A DNA stretch of 36,555 bases from a virus. Of this stretch, positions 25,786 to 34,064 are shown in pieces. Both the position numbers and the translations under genes were made by a program. Location: positions 1-36,555 of the IMG/VR virus record IMGVR_UViG_3300009550_000031; one strand, written 5' to 3'. Below the pieces are notes generated by a model. The model did not search any database and had not been told where the DNA came from. It worked only from the letters and a program-made list of their open reading frames with translations. Positions within the stretch are counted from its first letter, which is position 1, and each line of letters starts with the position of its first letter.

Positions 25786-26862
25786 ATGAAAATTTTGAGG
25801 ACAAATACTCCTCAAGACATCACGTTACATGATGGCGAATACCCTGCCAATTTAGAACCCACAGATATTGTAGAGATATTTGAAACTCCTTTAACAGGTA
25901 CTTATAATTGGGATTATACAGTACAAGATAATCGCATTAAAAAACTATACGAATTAGGTAAAAAACTTAATTGGAATGTAGAAGTAGATGTTGATTGGAC
26001 ACCTGAGTTTCCAGATATAGATACAGAAGCATTTGACTTTGAAAACAACCAGTGGAACAATCATCCTGTGTATGCTGAATGGGACAAAGAAAAGAAACTA
26101 GAGTTTATTAGAGATCTAAATGCTTGGAGTACTAGTCAATTTTTACATGGCGAACAAGGTGCTTTATTAGTAGCAAGTCAATTGGCCTCATGTGCGCCTA
26201 CGTTTAATGCTAAACTGTATGCGGCTTCACAAACATTTGATGAAGCAAGACATGTAGAAGCCTTTAACAAATACTTACAAACTAGAATTAAACGCACCTG
26301 GCCTATAGGCACAGCACTTAAAGGACTACTAGACAAAATACTTACAGATCCACGTTGGGATTTAAAGTTTATTGGTATGCAAATTGTTATAGAAGGATTA
26401 GCACTTGCGGCCTTTAATGCGGCCAAGAATGCAACTAATGATCCTGTATATGAACAAATGCTAGATTACATAATTAGAGATGAAGCAAGACATGTGACAT
26501 TTGGTGTAAACTACTTAGAAGAATTTGTACAAACACTCACAGAAGAAGAACGTAACGACAGAGCTCAATTTGCCTTAGAGGCCTGTACTGTAAGCAGAAA
26601 CAGATTAAGAGCATATGATGTTTGGGAAAAATATGGTATGGATTTAGAATCAACAGAGGAATACCAAAAAGAATTTATATTTCAAACACAATTTCAAGAT
26701 GTATTATTCAGTCGAATAATGCCCAACCTAAAAAGAATAGGACTACTCACAGACGAACTTATACCTGAATATGAAAAACTAGGTGTAATGGGATATGCAG
26801 ATGGTGACAGCGATTATGAAACCAGTTGGGAAGAACTATCTAAACCACTTAAAACTAGTTAG
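25786..26862 (+). CDS. Ferritin-like diiron carboxylate protein
   Basis: A 358-residue protein with a complete carboxylate-bridged diiron site: E123 (HGEQGA), E153 and H156 (DEARH), E203 (VIEGLA) and E233 and H236 (DEARH again). The two halves repeat with the same 30-residue spacing, as in the ribonucleotide-reductase R2-like and ferritin-like oxidase superfamily. It lacks other features by which I would call it NrdB, so I read it as an R2-like oxidase or N-oxygenase-type enzyme; substrate unknown. The N-terminal 90 residues are Trp- and acid-rich. It starts 4 bases after the preceding stop, in the middle of the fibre genes, and so is probably expressed late. A virion role is possible but not shown. 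Confidence 0.78.
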   Translation: MKILRTNTPQDITLHDGEYPANLEPTDIVEIFETPLTGTYNWDYTVQDNRIKKLYELGKKLNWNVEVDVDWTPEFPDIDTEAFDFENNQWNNHPVYAEWDKEKKLEFIRDLNAWSTSQFLHGEQGALLVASQLASCAPTFNAKLYAASQTFDEARHVEAFNKYLQTRIKRTWPIGTALKGLLDKILTDPRWDLKFIGMQIVIEGLALAAFNAAKNATNDPVYEQMLDYIIRDEARHVTFGVNYLEEFVQTLTEEERNDRAQFALEACTVSRNRLRAYDVWEKYGMDLESTEEYQKEFIFQTQFQDVLFSRIMPNLKRIGLLTDELIPEYEKLGVMGYADGDSDYETSWEELSKPLKTS

Positions 26863-26865
26863 AAA

Positions 26866-26873
26866 GATAAATA
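26866..26873 (+). promoter_or_regulatory. Late promoter before the 402-residue fibre gene
   Basis: GATAAATA followed by GTATTGA, just after the stop of the diiron gene and 115 bases before the ATG at 26988. Confidence 0.55.
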
Positions 26874-26885
26874 GTATTGACGGAG

Positions 26886-26987
26886 AAGACTGTGTCGTCA
26901 CTCATGAACATCATGAGGACACAGACTAGGGTTCGTAAGGCATGGTGTCCTTATTACAACTCCTAGAACTGACCTGGACATAAAAGT
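26886..26987 (+). promoter_or_regulatory. Structured 5' leader of a fibre gene
   Basis: Stems visible: TGTGTC/GACACA (26891-26896 with 26918-26923) enclosing CTCATGA/TCATGAG (26901-26917), and CTAGG/CCTAG (26926-26930 with 26962-26966) enclosing GTAAGG/CCTTAT (26935-26954). Competing pairs exist: GGACAC (26917-26922) with GTGTCC (26945-26950), and TGTCC (26946-26950) with GGACA (26976-26980). The last would cover the only GGA before the ATG. Confidence 0.45.
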
Positions 26988-28196
26988 ATGGCGATTTTTG
27001 GAAATTTTAAGGGAACTACACAATCTGAATTTCAGATCGGAAAAAGTTCTACCGGTTCAAAAATATCCACCGGCACCCAACCATCAAGCGATCTCTCTAA
27101 TGGAGATATATACATTGATAGTTCTAATTCAACTTTAAAAATCTATAACGGTGAATGGGTAAGTGTAGGAAGTACTTTAGCGGACTTGAACGTTGATTCT
27201 GGTACATTATATGTAGACAGCACTAACGATACAGTCTCCGTCGGCTCAACTAGTTCTAATGAAAAACTATTTGTAAATGGTAGTTTAAGATTAGGAACAA
27301 ACCCAAGTTTAAAATTTAGTGGTGCGTATTTAGATGTACAGCACTCAAATGGCTCTGCTACACAATTAAGACTGAGAGATAACAGCAGTGGCAGTGATCC
27401 GATATTTAAAATTTATAATGCTAATAACAGTTCGGAAGTATTTAAAGTAGAAGGCAACGAAGTTCTATATTCAGATAATGTTAAAGCAAAATTCGGAACA
27501 GGCGGTGATTTAGAAATATATCACGATGGCACAAATAGTTATATAGATGATGCTGGAACAGGATCTATATTCCTAAGATCAGGTACTACTTATATACAAA
27601 ATGCCGCAGGAACAAAAACGGCAATAGCAACAAATTCAGGCGGTGCTCAAACATTTTATCACAACAATGCCGCCAAGTTAGAAACAAGTGCCACAGGTAT
27701 AACTGTAACAGGTACAGTAAATGTAAACAGTGAATATAGTTTACCTTCAGCAGACGGTTCTGCTAATCAAATTTTAGTAACTGACGGTTCTGGTACATTA
27801 AGTTTTGCTACAAACAATCCAACTCCTGCAGGTAGTAATACTCAAATACAATTTAATGATGCAGGAAGTTTAGGTGCGGCATCTAATTTAACATTTACGT
27901 CAAGTACAGATACAATGACCGTAACTAATTTAGATGTATTGGGTACATTTAGTCATGTAGAAGATTATGGTTTAGTTAGCCAAGCAACTAATGTAACAAT
28001 TGATATGGGCATCATTACTACAGATGACAGAATGCCTACAGCACATGATAGTTATACAGTCACTGAAGCAGGCAGTATTACTGGTATGAGTCCAGGCGAT
28101 ATGATATTTGTAAGTAATGAAACAGGAGGTGCCACAATGGCTTTTTATGATGGTACTAACTGGAGAAGGATACAAGATAGAGCAGTAATTAGTTAA
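26988..28196 (+). CDS. Tail fibre/appendage protein
   Basis: A 402-residue beta-repeat protein rich in Ser, Gly, Thr and Asn. Signs of a marine phage fibre: DIYIDSSNSTLKIYNGEW near the N-terminus (about residues 40-57), the KFGTGGDLEIYHDGTNSY motif (about 165-182), a GSNTQIQFNDAGSLGAASN repeat and a C-terminal AFYDGTNWRRIQDRAVIS. Unlike its neighbours it has no long C-terminal chaperone-like domain; it ends in a short knob-like segment. Followed closely by the next structural gene (22-base gap with an AGGA). Probable trimeric fibre; the receptor is unknown. Confidence 0.72.
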   Translation: MAIFGNFKGTTQSEFQIGKSSTGSKISTGTQPSSDLSNGDIYIDSSNSTLKIYNGEWVSVGSTLADLNVDSGTLYVDSTNDTVSVGSTSSNEKLFVNGSLRLGTNPSLKFSGAYLDVQHSNGSATQLRLRDNSSGSDPIFKIYNANNSSEVFKVEGNEVLYSDNVKAKFGTGGDLEIYHDGTNSYIDDAGTGSIFLRSGTTYIQNAAGTKTAIATNSGGAQTFYHNNAAKLETSATGITVTGTVNVNSEYSLPSADGSANQILVTDGSGTLSFATNNPTPAGSNTQIQFNDAGSLGAASNLTFTSSTDTMTVTNLDVLGTFSHVEDYGLVSQATNVTIDMGIITTDDRMPTAHDSYTVTEAGSITGMSPGDMIFVSNETGGATMAFYDGTNWRRIQDRAVIS

Positions 28197-28218
28197 TTAA
28201 TTTTAAACAGGAACACAC

Positions 28219-29658
28219 ATGCCAAGAGCAAAAAAGACTGCAACAGATAAAAAGGCAGTTACAAAGAAGAAAGTTACAAAAACTGAAACATCTGCAGATG
28301 CAGATATTAAAAAGTTAAAAGCATCTTTAAAAAGAGAATTAAAAAAAGAAATGCAAACTGCTTTAGAAGAAGCACTATTAACCATAGAAATAGACGTACC
28401 TGAACAAAACACAGATGCATTTGTAGATATGGATTTGTTAAGGGAAGAAATAAGAAAAGAAGTAGATTACGAAAATCGTAGAAAGAAAACAGAAGAAAAG
28501 AACAAAGCAGAAGCAACACTTACAAGAAGTGAATTATCATTAACAGGTGAAAAGACATATAGGTTTATTTCCGACTTAGATGGGTTTGCAATTAAGGAAG
28601 ATAAACATAATATCCTTAGTGCAAACAAAACAGGTGCAATAGGATTTGGATTAAGAGCGCCTAGAACAGTTGGTGTAGGAAGTGCTCACTTTAGAGCAAA
28701 CTATCCTAGTGAAGCATCAATGCCTACTACAGGTAAGAATAGTACAAGAGGACTTATTGTAGAAGGTGATGGAGATGATAATAATTCTTTTGTGTTTAGA
28801 GCAATTAGTAGAGGAAACAGACAAGGGTTGAATCTTACTAGTGAAGGTAATTTAACACTAGGCGACATGAACAATGATGAAGTTAGTAAATTAAAAATTA
28901 CAAATATAAGGAATGATAATATAGGAGTAGATGTAAACTCTAAAAGTAAATATTTTTCAGGTACTTTATTAAATTTACAAACGGAAGGGCCAGAAGGTAA
29001 GCAGTTTAAATTTTTAGAAGCAAATAGCAGAACAGAAAAAGGACAAGCAGGCATACCACTATTTAAAATAGATGGCGAAGGCACAGTTTATACAGAGACA
29101 GGAGTGTTTTCAAATAGAACAGGTTATGCAGAACTATTTGAATGGGCAGACGGTAACAAGAAAAACGAAAACAGAAATGGTTTTTGTGTTGCAACAGATG
29201 ATAACGGCATGTTAATACCAGCAACAGAAGAAGATGATGTTATAGGTGTTGTTACAGAGTCAGCGGCAATAGTTGGAAATGCAGGATGGAATAGTTGGAA
29301 GCATAAATTTTATTATGGTGAAGATAAAGAAGCGGCTAAAATTAAATATAAGGTCGTAGAATGGATAGATGATGTTGGTGTTTTACACAGTCACTATATC
29401 AAATCTTTAGATAAAGATTTTGCTTTACCAGATAATGCAATTATTTACGAAACAGATGAAGACGGAAATGATATGCATTACAAACAAATTAATGATATGT
29501 TTGATCCTATGCAGGAGTACGTGGACAGACGTAAAAGAGGATGGGCAGTTGTCAGTATGATTGGAACAACCAATTTATGGAAAGGACAAATTGTAAATCC
29601 TAGTTGGGTTAAAGTCAAAGACGTAAGTGACGACATAGAACAATGGATATTAAGATAA
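28219..29658 (+). CDS. Fibre-associated protein with Peptidase G2-type self-cleaving chaperone domain
   Basis: A 479-residue protein. Residues 1-110 are Lys/Glu-rich, with a coiled coil (DADIKKLKASLKRELKKEM...). The middle has beta repeats of a fibre shaft. From about residue 310 the sequence (GYAELFEWADGN, ENRNGFCVATDD, DDVIGVVTESAAIVGN, W-x-x-K) matches the peptidase G2 intramolecular chaperone domain, which trimerises a fibre or spike and cleaves itself off. It ends in GWAVVSMIGTTNLWKGQ...WILR. Located between two fibre genes, so likely part of the distal adsorption apparatus. The catalytic residue pair cannot be fixed by reading alone. Confidence 0.75.
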   Translation: MPRAKKTATDKKAVTKKKVTKTETSADADIKKLKASLKRELKKEMQTALEEALLTIEIDVPEQNTDAFVDMDLLREEIRKEVDYENRRKKTEEKNKAEATLTRSELSLTGEKTYRFISDLDGFAIKEDKHNILSANKTGAIGFGLRAPRTVGVGSAHFRANYPSEASMPTTGKNSTRGLIVEGDGDDNNSFVFRAISRGNRQGLNLTSEGNLTLGDMNNDEVSKLKITNIRNDNIGVDVNSKSKYFSGTLLNLQTEGPEGKQFKFLEANSRTEKGQAGIPLFKIDGEGTVYTETGVFSNRTGYAELFEWADGNKKNENRNGFCVATDDNGMLIPATEEDDVIGVVTESAAIVGNAGWNSWKHKFYYGEDKEAAKIKYKVVEWIDDVGVLHSHYIKSLDKDFALPDNAIIYETDEDGNDMHYKQINDMFDPMQEYVDRRKRGWAVVSMIGTTNLWKGQIVNPSWVKVKDVSDDIEQWILR

Positions 29659-29660
29659 AT

Positions 29661-29668
29661 GATAAATA
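29661..29668 (+). promoter_or_regulatory. Late promoter for fibre 2
   Basis: GATAAATA followed by CAATAAAG, 52 bases before the ATG at 29713, which has AGGGG as ribosome-binding site. Confidence 0.55.
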
Positions 29669-29712
29669 CAATAAAGAATATTTGCTTACAAACAAATTTT
29701 AGGGGTTAAAAA

Positions 29713-32700
29713 ATGGCAACAGCAATTCAAAGGAGACGAGGTACCACTACGCAACATAACAGTTTTACTGGTTTAGCGGGTGAGATCACGATCGATACAA
29801 CAAAAAATACGGTCGTAGTACATGACGGCTCGACAGCAGGTGGTATCCCACTAGCGAAATCTTCAGAAGTATCAGCATTAGGTGGCGCAGATATTACAGC
29901 CGTAGTAGCAGGTAATGGTTTAAGTGGTGGATCAACATCAGGCGATGCAACTATTAATTTAGATTTAAATGAACTAAGTGCGGCCGCAGTAGCCGTAGAT
30001 GCAGACAGCATACCAATTATAGATGCAAGTGATAATAGTTCAAAGAAAGAAAGTATTGCTGATTTAGTTTCAGGAATGGCAGGAACTAATTTAACTGCAA
30101 GTTCAGGCACATTAGGAATGGCAGATACTGTAATCAGAGGTAAAATCTCAGTTACTGATGCAGGTGGAGATGGTTCATTAGCATATAACAACAGTACAGG
30201 TGTTATCACATATACAGGTCCTAGTGCGGCAGAAGTAAGAGCACATATTAGTGGTGGAACTGGTGTAACAGTAAGTTCAGGTGAAATTAGTATTGGCCAG
30301 GCAGTTGCAACAACAAGTGATGTAACATTTGCAGACTTAATTGTAAGTGGAAACTTAACAGTTAGCGGAACTCAAACAACAGTTAATACAGAAACTCTTA
30401 CTGTAGATGATAATTTAATAGTACTCAACAATAACGAATCAGGAACCCCCTCAGAAGATGCTGGTATCGAAATTGAAAGAGGGACATCAACAAACGTAAA
30501 ATTACAATTTAAAGAAAGTACAGATAGATGGCAGTTTACAAATGACGGGTCAACATATTTCAGTTTACCAACAAGTACAGCCGATATAGCAGAAAATACA
30601 AATCTTTATTATACAAACGCAAGAGCAGATGCTAGAATTACAGCGGCACTTATTGATGAAGATAATATGGCTTCGGATAGTGCTACTAGACTACCATCAC
30701 AGCAATCAGTTAAAGCATATGTTGATGCCCAAGTTGCAACAAAAGACAATACAGATGAGATAACAGAGGGTTCAACTAATTTATACTTTACAAACGCAAG
30801 AGCAGATGCCAGAATTGCAAACGCAATTAAAGATGAAGACAACATGGCATCAGATAGTGCAACTCATGTTCCCTCACAACAATCTGTTAAGGCCTTTGTA
30901 GCGGCTCAGATAGCAACTAAAGATAATACAGATGAAATGACAGAAGGTTCAACTAACCTTTACTTTACAAATGCTAGAGCCAGAAGTGCAATTAGTGTAA
31001 GTGGTGACTTAGCATACAACAGTAGTACTGGTGTAATTAGTTTCACTAATGATGCTGGTGACATAGAAGGTGTTACAGCAGGATCAGGTTTAAGTGGAGG
31101 TGGTTCAAGTGGAACTGTAACAGTAGCAGTAAATCATGAAGCATTCTCAGGTAACTTAATACCAAGTTCAAACAACACATACCAATTAGGTAGTGCTTCT
31201 CATGTTTGGAAAGATGTATTTGTTGGACCAGGATCATTATATGTTAACGGACAACAAGTATTATCTGATAATTCAGGAACTATCCAAGTTAGTGCTGATA
31301 CAAACCAAAACATTAGTATTTTAACTACAGGAACTGGTGACATTGAATTAACATCAGGTGGTGATATACAACTTAAAACAGACGTTGTAATATCAGCAGA
31401 CAAAACAATCACATCAAGTGGTGGTGTTAAGTATGCTTCAAATATTAACATGAATAGTAACAACATTAATAATGTTGATAATCCGGTATCGGCTCAAGAT
31501 GCGGCTACTAAGGCATACGTTGATGCCCAAGTTGCAACAAAAGACAATACAGATGAGATAACAGAAGGTTCAAGTAACTTATATTTTACAAACGAAAGAG
31601 CTCAAGATGCAGTTGGTAGTATAATTGCTGGTAGTGGTAATGTTGGTGTTGCTTATGATGACGCGGCAGGAACTATTACAATTAGTGAAAGTTTAACAAC
31701 TACAGATATTACAGAAGGCGATAATCAATACTTTACAAATGCTAGAGCCCAATCGGCTATTACTGTTACTGATGCAGGTGGAGATGGTTCATTAGGATAT
31801 AGTGGCGGAACAATTACTTATACAGGTCCTAGTGCGGCAGAAGTAAGAGCCCACCTAAGTGCAGGTTCAGGTATGAGTTACAGTGGTGGTGCTTTTGCAG
31901 TAGATTCTACTGTAGTAAGGACTACAGGTGCTCAAACAGTAGCAGGTGCTAAAACATTTAGTAACGATGCAATTTTTAACGGTAACTTAACTGTTAATGG
32001 TACACAGACTATTGTTAATACAGAAACATTAACTGTAGATGACAATATTATTGTACTTAATAACAATGCATCAGGTACACCAAGTGAAAATGCTGGGTTC
32101 CAAGTAAATAGAGGTTCATCCTCTGACGTGCTACTTAGATGGAACGAAGGTTCTGATATTTGGGAATTTACCACAGATGGTAGTACCTACTTTACAATAG
32201 CGGCAAGTACAAGTGATTTAGCAGAAGGTACAAATTTATACTATACAAACGCAAGAGCAGATGCAAGAGCAGATGCCAGGATTGCGGCGGCAGATACAGA
32301 TAGTTTAAGTGAAGGTTCAAGTAACTTATACTACACAAATGCTAGAGCAGATGCCAGAATAGCGGCGGCTGACACAGGTGATTTAAGTGAAGGTTCAAAT
32401 CTTTACTATACAAATGCTAGAGCAGATGCCAGAGTAGCATTAGCAACAGGTTCTAACCTAAACTTAGGAAGTAAAGATACAGATGATTTAAGTGAAGGTT
32501 CAAGTAATCTTTATCATACATCAGCAAGAGCGGATGCTAGATTTGATGTTAAGATTGCGGCGGCTGACACTGATGATTTAAGTGAAGGTTCAAATAACTT
32601 ATATTTCACAAACGCAAGGGTTGATTCAAGACTTACTGGTGGAACAGGTATTACTTATTCAAGTGGTACTATTAGTGTTACAGCAGGAAGTATTGGTGCA

Positions 32701-33645
32701 ACACAATTGTCAGGTTCAGGTGTTACTGCAGGTGTATATGGTGATGCAGATTCTGTTTCCCAAATTACAGTAGATACAGATGGACGTATTACTAGTGCGG
32801 CAAACGTTGATATTGCTATATCCAGTGGTGCTGTTAGTGGCTTGGCCGCATCAGCAACAACAGATACAACAAGTGCAAGTAATATTAGTTCAGGTACTTT
32901 AAATAGTGCTAGACTTCCTGACTTAGCAGTTGCAGACTTTGGTGGAGCGGCTATACAAACTGGTTCAGAATCATTTAGTGATAGTGATTCAGTACTTATG
33001 ACAGCGGCGGCAGTTCAAGATAAAATTACAAGTTATGGTTACACAACTACAACAGGTGATATTACAGCAGTTGTGGCAGGTAATGGACTAACTGGTGGTG
33101 CTTCAAGTGGTAGTGCAACAGTGGCAGTTGGTGCAGGTACATACATTATTGCCAACGCAGACGATATTGCAGTTGACGCCACATCGGCCAATACAGCAAG
33201 TAAAGTTGTAGCAAGAGATGGATCAGGTAACTTTAGTGCAGGAACAATTACTGCAACGGCAACCAACGCCCAATATGCGGATTTGGCTGAGATATATAAA
33301 GCAGATGGTGATATAGAGCCAGGAAGTGTTGTTATGTTTGGTGGTGAACACGAAATTACAGCATGTGATGTTGAAGGACATCATGCAGTAGCAGGTGTTA
33401 TATCAACAGATCCAGCACACTTAATGAATGCAGAAGCAGAAGGTTTACCAGTAGCATTAGCAGGAAGAGTACCATGTAAAGTGGTAGGTCCAGTTGCTAA
33501 AGGTGACCTAATGGTTAGTTCAGCAGTAAGTGGTCATGCTAAAGCAGATAACGATGCACCAGCAGGAAGAATAATTGGTAAAGCAATTGAAGCCAAAGAC
33601 GGTGAAGGCGAAGGTGTTATAGAAGTTTTAGTAAACATGATGTAA
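29713..33645 (+). CDS. Long tail fibre 2 with NLYYTNARADAR repeats
   Basis: A 1310-residue paralogue of fibre 1. N-terminus AIQRRRGTTTQHNSFTGL (a conserved marine fibre start), then a shaft with ten or so units of the form EGS-NLY-TNARADARI (near 30600, 30780, 30950, 31570, 31730, 32230, 32320, 32400, 32500 and 32590), two GGDGSL-Y-TYTGPSAAEVRAH units (near 30150 and 31770) and two TETLTVDDN-IVLNNN modules (near 30390 and 32020). The C-terminal 125 residues (NAQYADLAEIYKADGD, STDPAHLMN, AGRVPCKVVG) match fibre 1. The NLYYTNARADAR unit is probably a coiled or beta-helical shaft element whose copy number sets length. Ends before a strong terminator. Confidence 0.85.
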   Translation: MATAIQRRRGTTTQHNSFTGLAGEITIDTTKNTVVVHDGSTAGGIPLAKSSEVSALGGADITAVVAGNGLSGGSTSGDATINLDLNELSAAAVAVDADSIPIIDASDNSSKKESIADLVSGMAGTNLTASSGTLGMADTVIRGKISVTDAGGDGSLAYNNSTGVITYTGPSAAEVRAHISGGTGVTVSSGEISIGQAVATTSDVTFADLIVSGNLTVSGTQTTVNTETLTVDDNLIVLNNNESGTPSEDAGIEIERGTSTNVKLQFKESTDRWQFTNDGSTYFSLPTSTADIAENTNLYYTNARADARITAALIDEDNMASDSATRLPSQQSVKAYVDAQVATKDNTDEITEGSTNLYFTNARADARIANAIKDEDNMASDSATHVPSQQSVKAFVAAQIATKDNTDEMTEGSTNLYFTNARARSAISVSGDLAYNSSTGVISFTNDAGDIEGVTAGSGLSGGGSSGTVTVAVNHEAFSGNLIPSSNNTYQLGSASHVWKDVFVGPGSLYVNGQQVLSDNSGTIQVSADTNQNISILTTGTGDIELTSGGDIQLKTDVVISADKTITSSGGVKYASNINMNSNNINNVDNPVSAQDAATKAYVDAQVATKDNTDEITEGSSNLYFTNERAQDAVGSIIAGSGNVGVAYDDAAGTITISESLTTTDITEGDNQYFTNARAQSAITVTDAGGDGSLGYSGGTITYTGPSAAEVRAHLSAGSGMSYSGGAFAVDSTVVRTTGAQTVAGAKTFSNDAIFNGNLTVNGTQTIVNTETLTVDDNIIVLNNNASGTPSENAGFQVNRGSSSDVLLRWNEGSDIWEFTTDGSTYFTIAASTSDLAEGTNLYYTNARADARADARIAAADTDSLSEGSSNLYYTNARADARIAAADTGDLSEGSNLYYTNARADARVALATGSNLNLGSKDTDDLSEGSSNLYHTSARADARFDVKIAAADTDDLSEGSNNLYFTNARVDSRLTGGTGITYSSGTISVTAGSIGATQLSGSGVTAGVYGDADSVSQITVDTDGRITSAANVDIAISSGAVSGLAASATTDTTSASNISSGTLNSARLPDLAVADFGGAAIQTGSESFSDSDSVLMTAAAVQDKITSYGYTTTTGDITAVVAGNGLTGGASSGSATVAVGAGTYIIANADDIAVDATSANTASKVVARDGSGNFSAGTITATATNAQYADLAEIYKADGDIEPGSVVMFGGEHEITACDVEGHHAVAGVISTDPAHLMNAEAEGLPVALAGRVPCKVVGPVAKGDLMVSSAVSGHAKADNDAPAGRIIGKAIEAKDGEGEGVIEVLVNMM

Positions 33646-33666
33646 ACCAAAAATAAATTAAAAAAG

Positions 33667-33694
33667 AAGGAGCATTTAGTTGCTCCTTTTTTTT
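33667..33694 (+). terminator. Intrinsic terminator after fibre 2
   Basis: AAGGAGCA (33667-33674), loop TTTAGT, TGCTCCTT (33681-33688) and a long T run. It separates the fibre unit from the membrane-protein/curli unit. Confidence 0.9.
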
Positions 33695-33720
33695 GACTGG
33701 AATTTCTCTTACAAAAAAGT

Positions 33721-33728
33721 GATAAATA
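33721..33728 (+). promoter_or_regulatory. Late promoter of the membrane-protein/curli operon
   Basis: GATAAATA followed by CGAGTG, 41 bases before the ATG at 33769. The only promoter-like element between the fibre 2 terminator and the curli-type genes, so all five genes downstream are probably one late transcript. Confidence 0.6.
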
Positions 33729-33768
33729 CGAGTGTAAGAGAGTACAGTAAACACAAACGAGAAATAAT

Positions 33769-34064
33769 ATGGAAGATATCTTTTTATTAATTGCAGAGGT
33801 AGGTGCCCCATCGCCGGTAGTCTGGTCATGGGATTTTTTATCTTTTTAGTAATCAAACAAATTATGGAAGGTATCGTTGACCAAGTTAAAACACTTACAG
33901 GATTTTGCAAAATGTTAGAAGCAAGAGCAAGTACAATGAGTAATGAAATGATGAAAATTGATCTGCTTGTAAGTAGTGCCTTAGAACTTAGACCTGATAT
34001 TGAAAGAATTGCTCGTGCAGAAAACTTTGTTGAAGATGGCAAAGTGGATGCGAGGAGAGACTAA
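33769..34064 (+). CDS. Small membrane protein A, frameshifted (holin-like topology)
   Basis: The ATG at 33769 opens MEDIFLLIAEVGAP, then the frame runs into a stop after SPVVWSWDFLSF. The frame one base back continues as IAGSLVMGFFIFLVIKQ and runs to 34064. Joined at the CCCC near 33799-33802 the product is 98 residues: a short periplasmic N-terminus, one membrane segment (about 12-32) and a charged helical tail. The joined form aligns along its whole length with the next gene, which supports the junction. Cause: a missing C in a homopolymer (real mutation or sequencing error), less likely programmed slippage. Without the shift only an internal ATG at 33828 could be used. The topology recalls small phage holin/UviB-like proteins; the function is unproven. 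Confidence 0.6.

Noticed and set aside
25786-26862. Ribonucleotide reductase small subunit (NrdB)
   Set aside because: The diiron ligands are shared by the whole superfamily, no large subunit is near, and I do not see a convincing NrdB-specific sequence; only a general diiron call is justified.
26925-26945. tRNA T-arm (GGGTTCG)
   Set aside because: No matching acceptor, D-arm or anticodon stem; the bases take part in other hairpins. I found no tRNA gene anywhere in the window.
30600-32650. CRISPR-like repeat array
   Set aside because: The repeats are in-frame protein repeats (NLYYTNARADAR) with variable spacing and sequence, inside a fibre gene.
33693-33720. Sigma70 promoter before the curli operon (TTGACT)
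   Set aside because: No acceptable -10 hexamer at 16-18 bases; only the late element GATAAATA remains.
33795-33830. Programmed frameshift in small membrane protein A
   Set aside because: The codons GGT GCC CCA TCG do not form a standard X XXY YYZ slippery heptamer, so a base deletion or sequencing error is a better explanation than programmed slippage.
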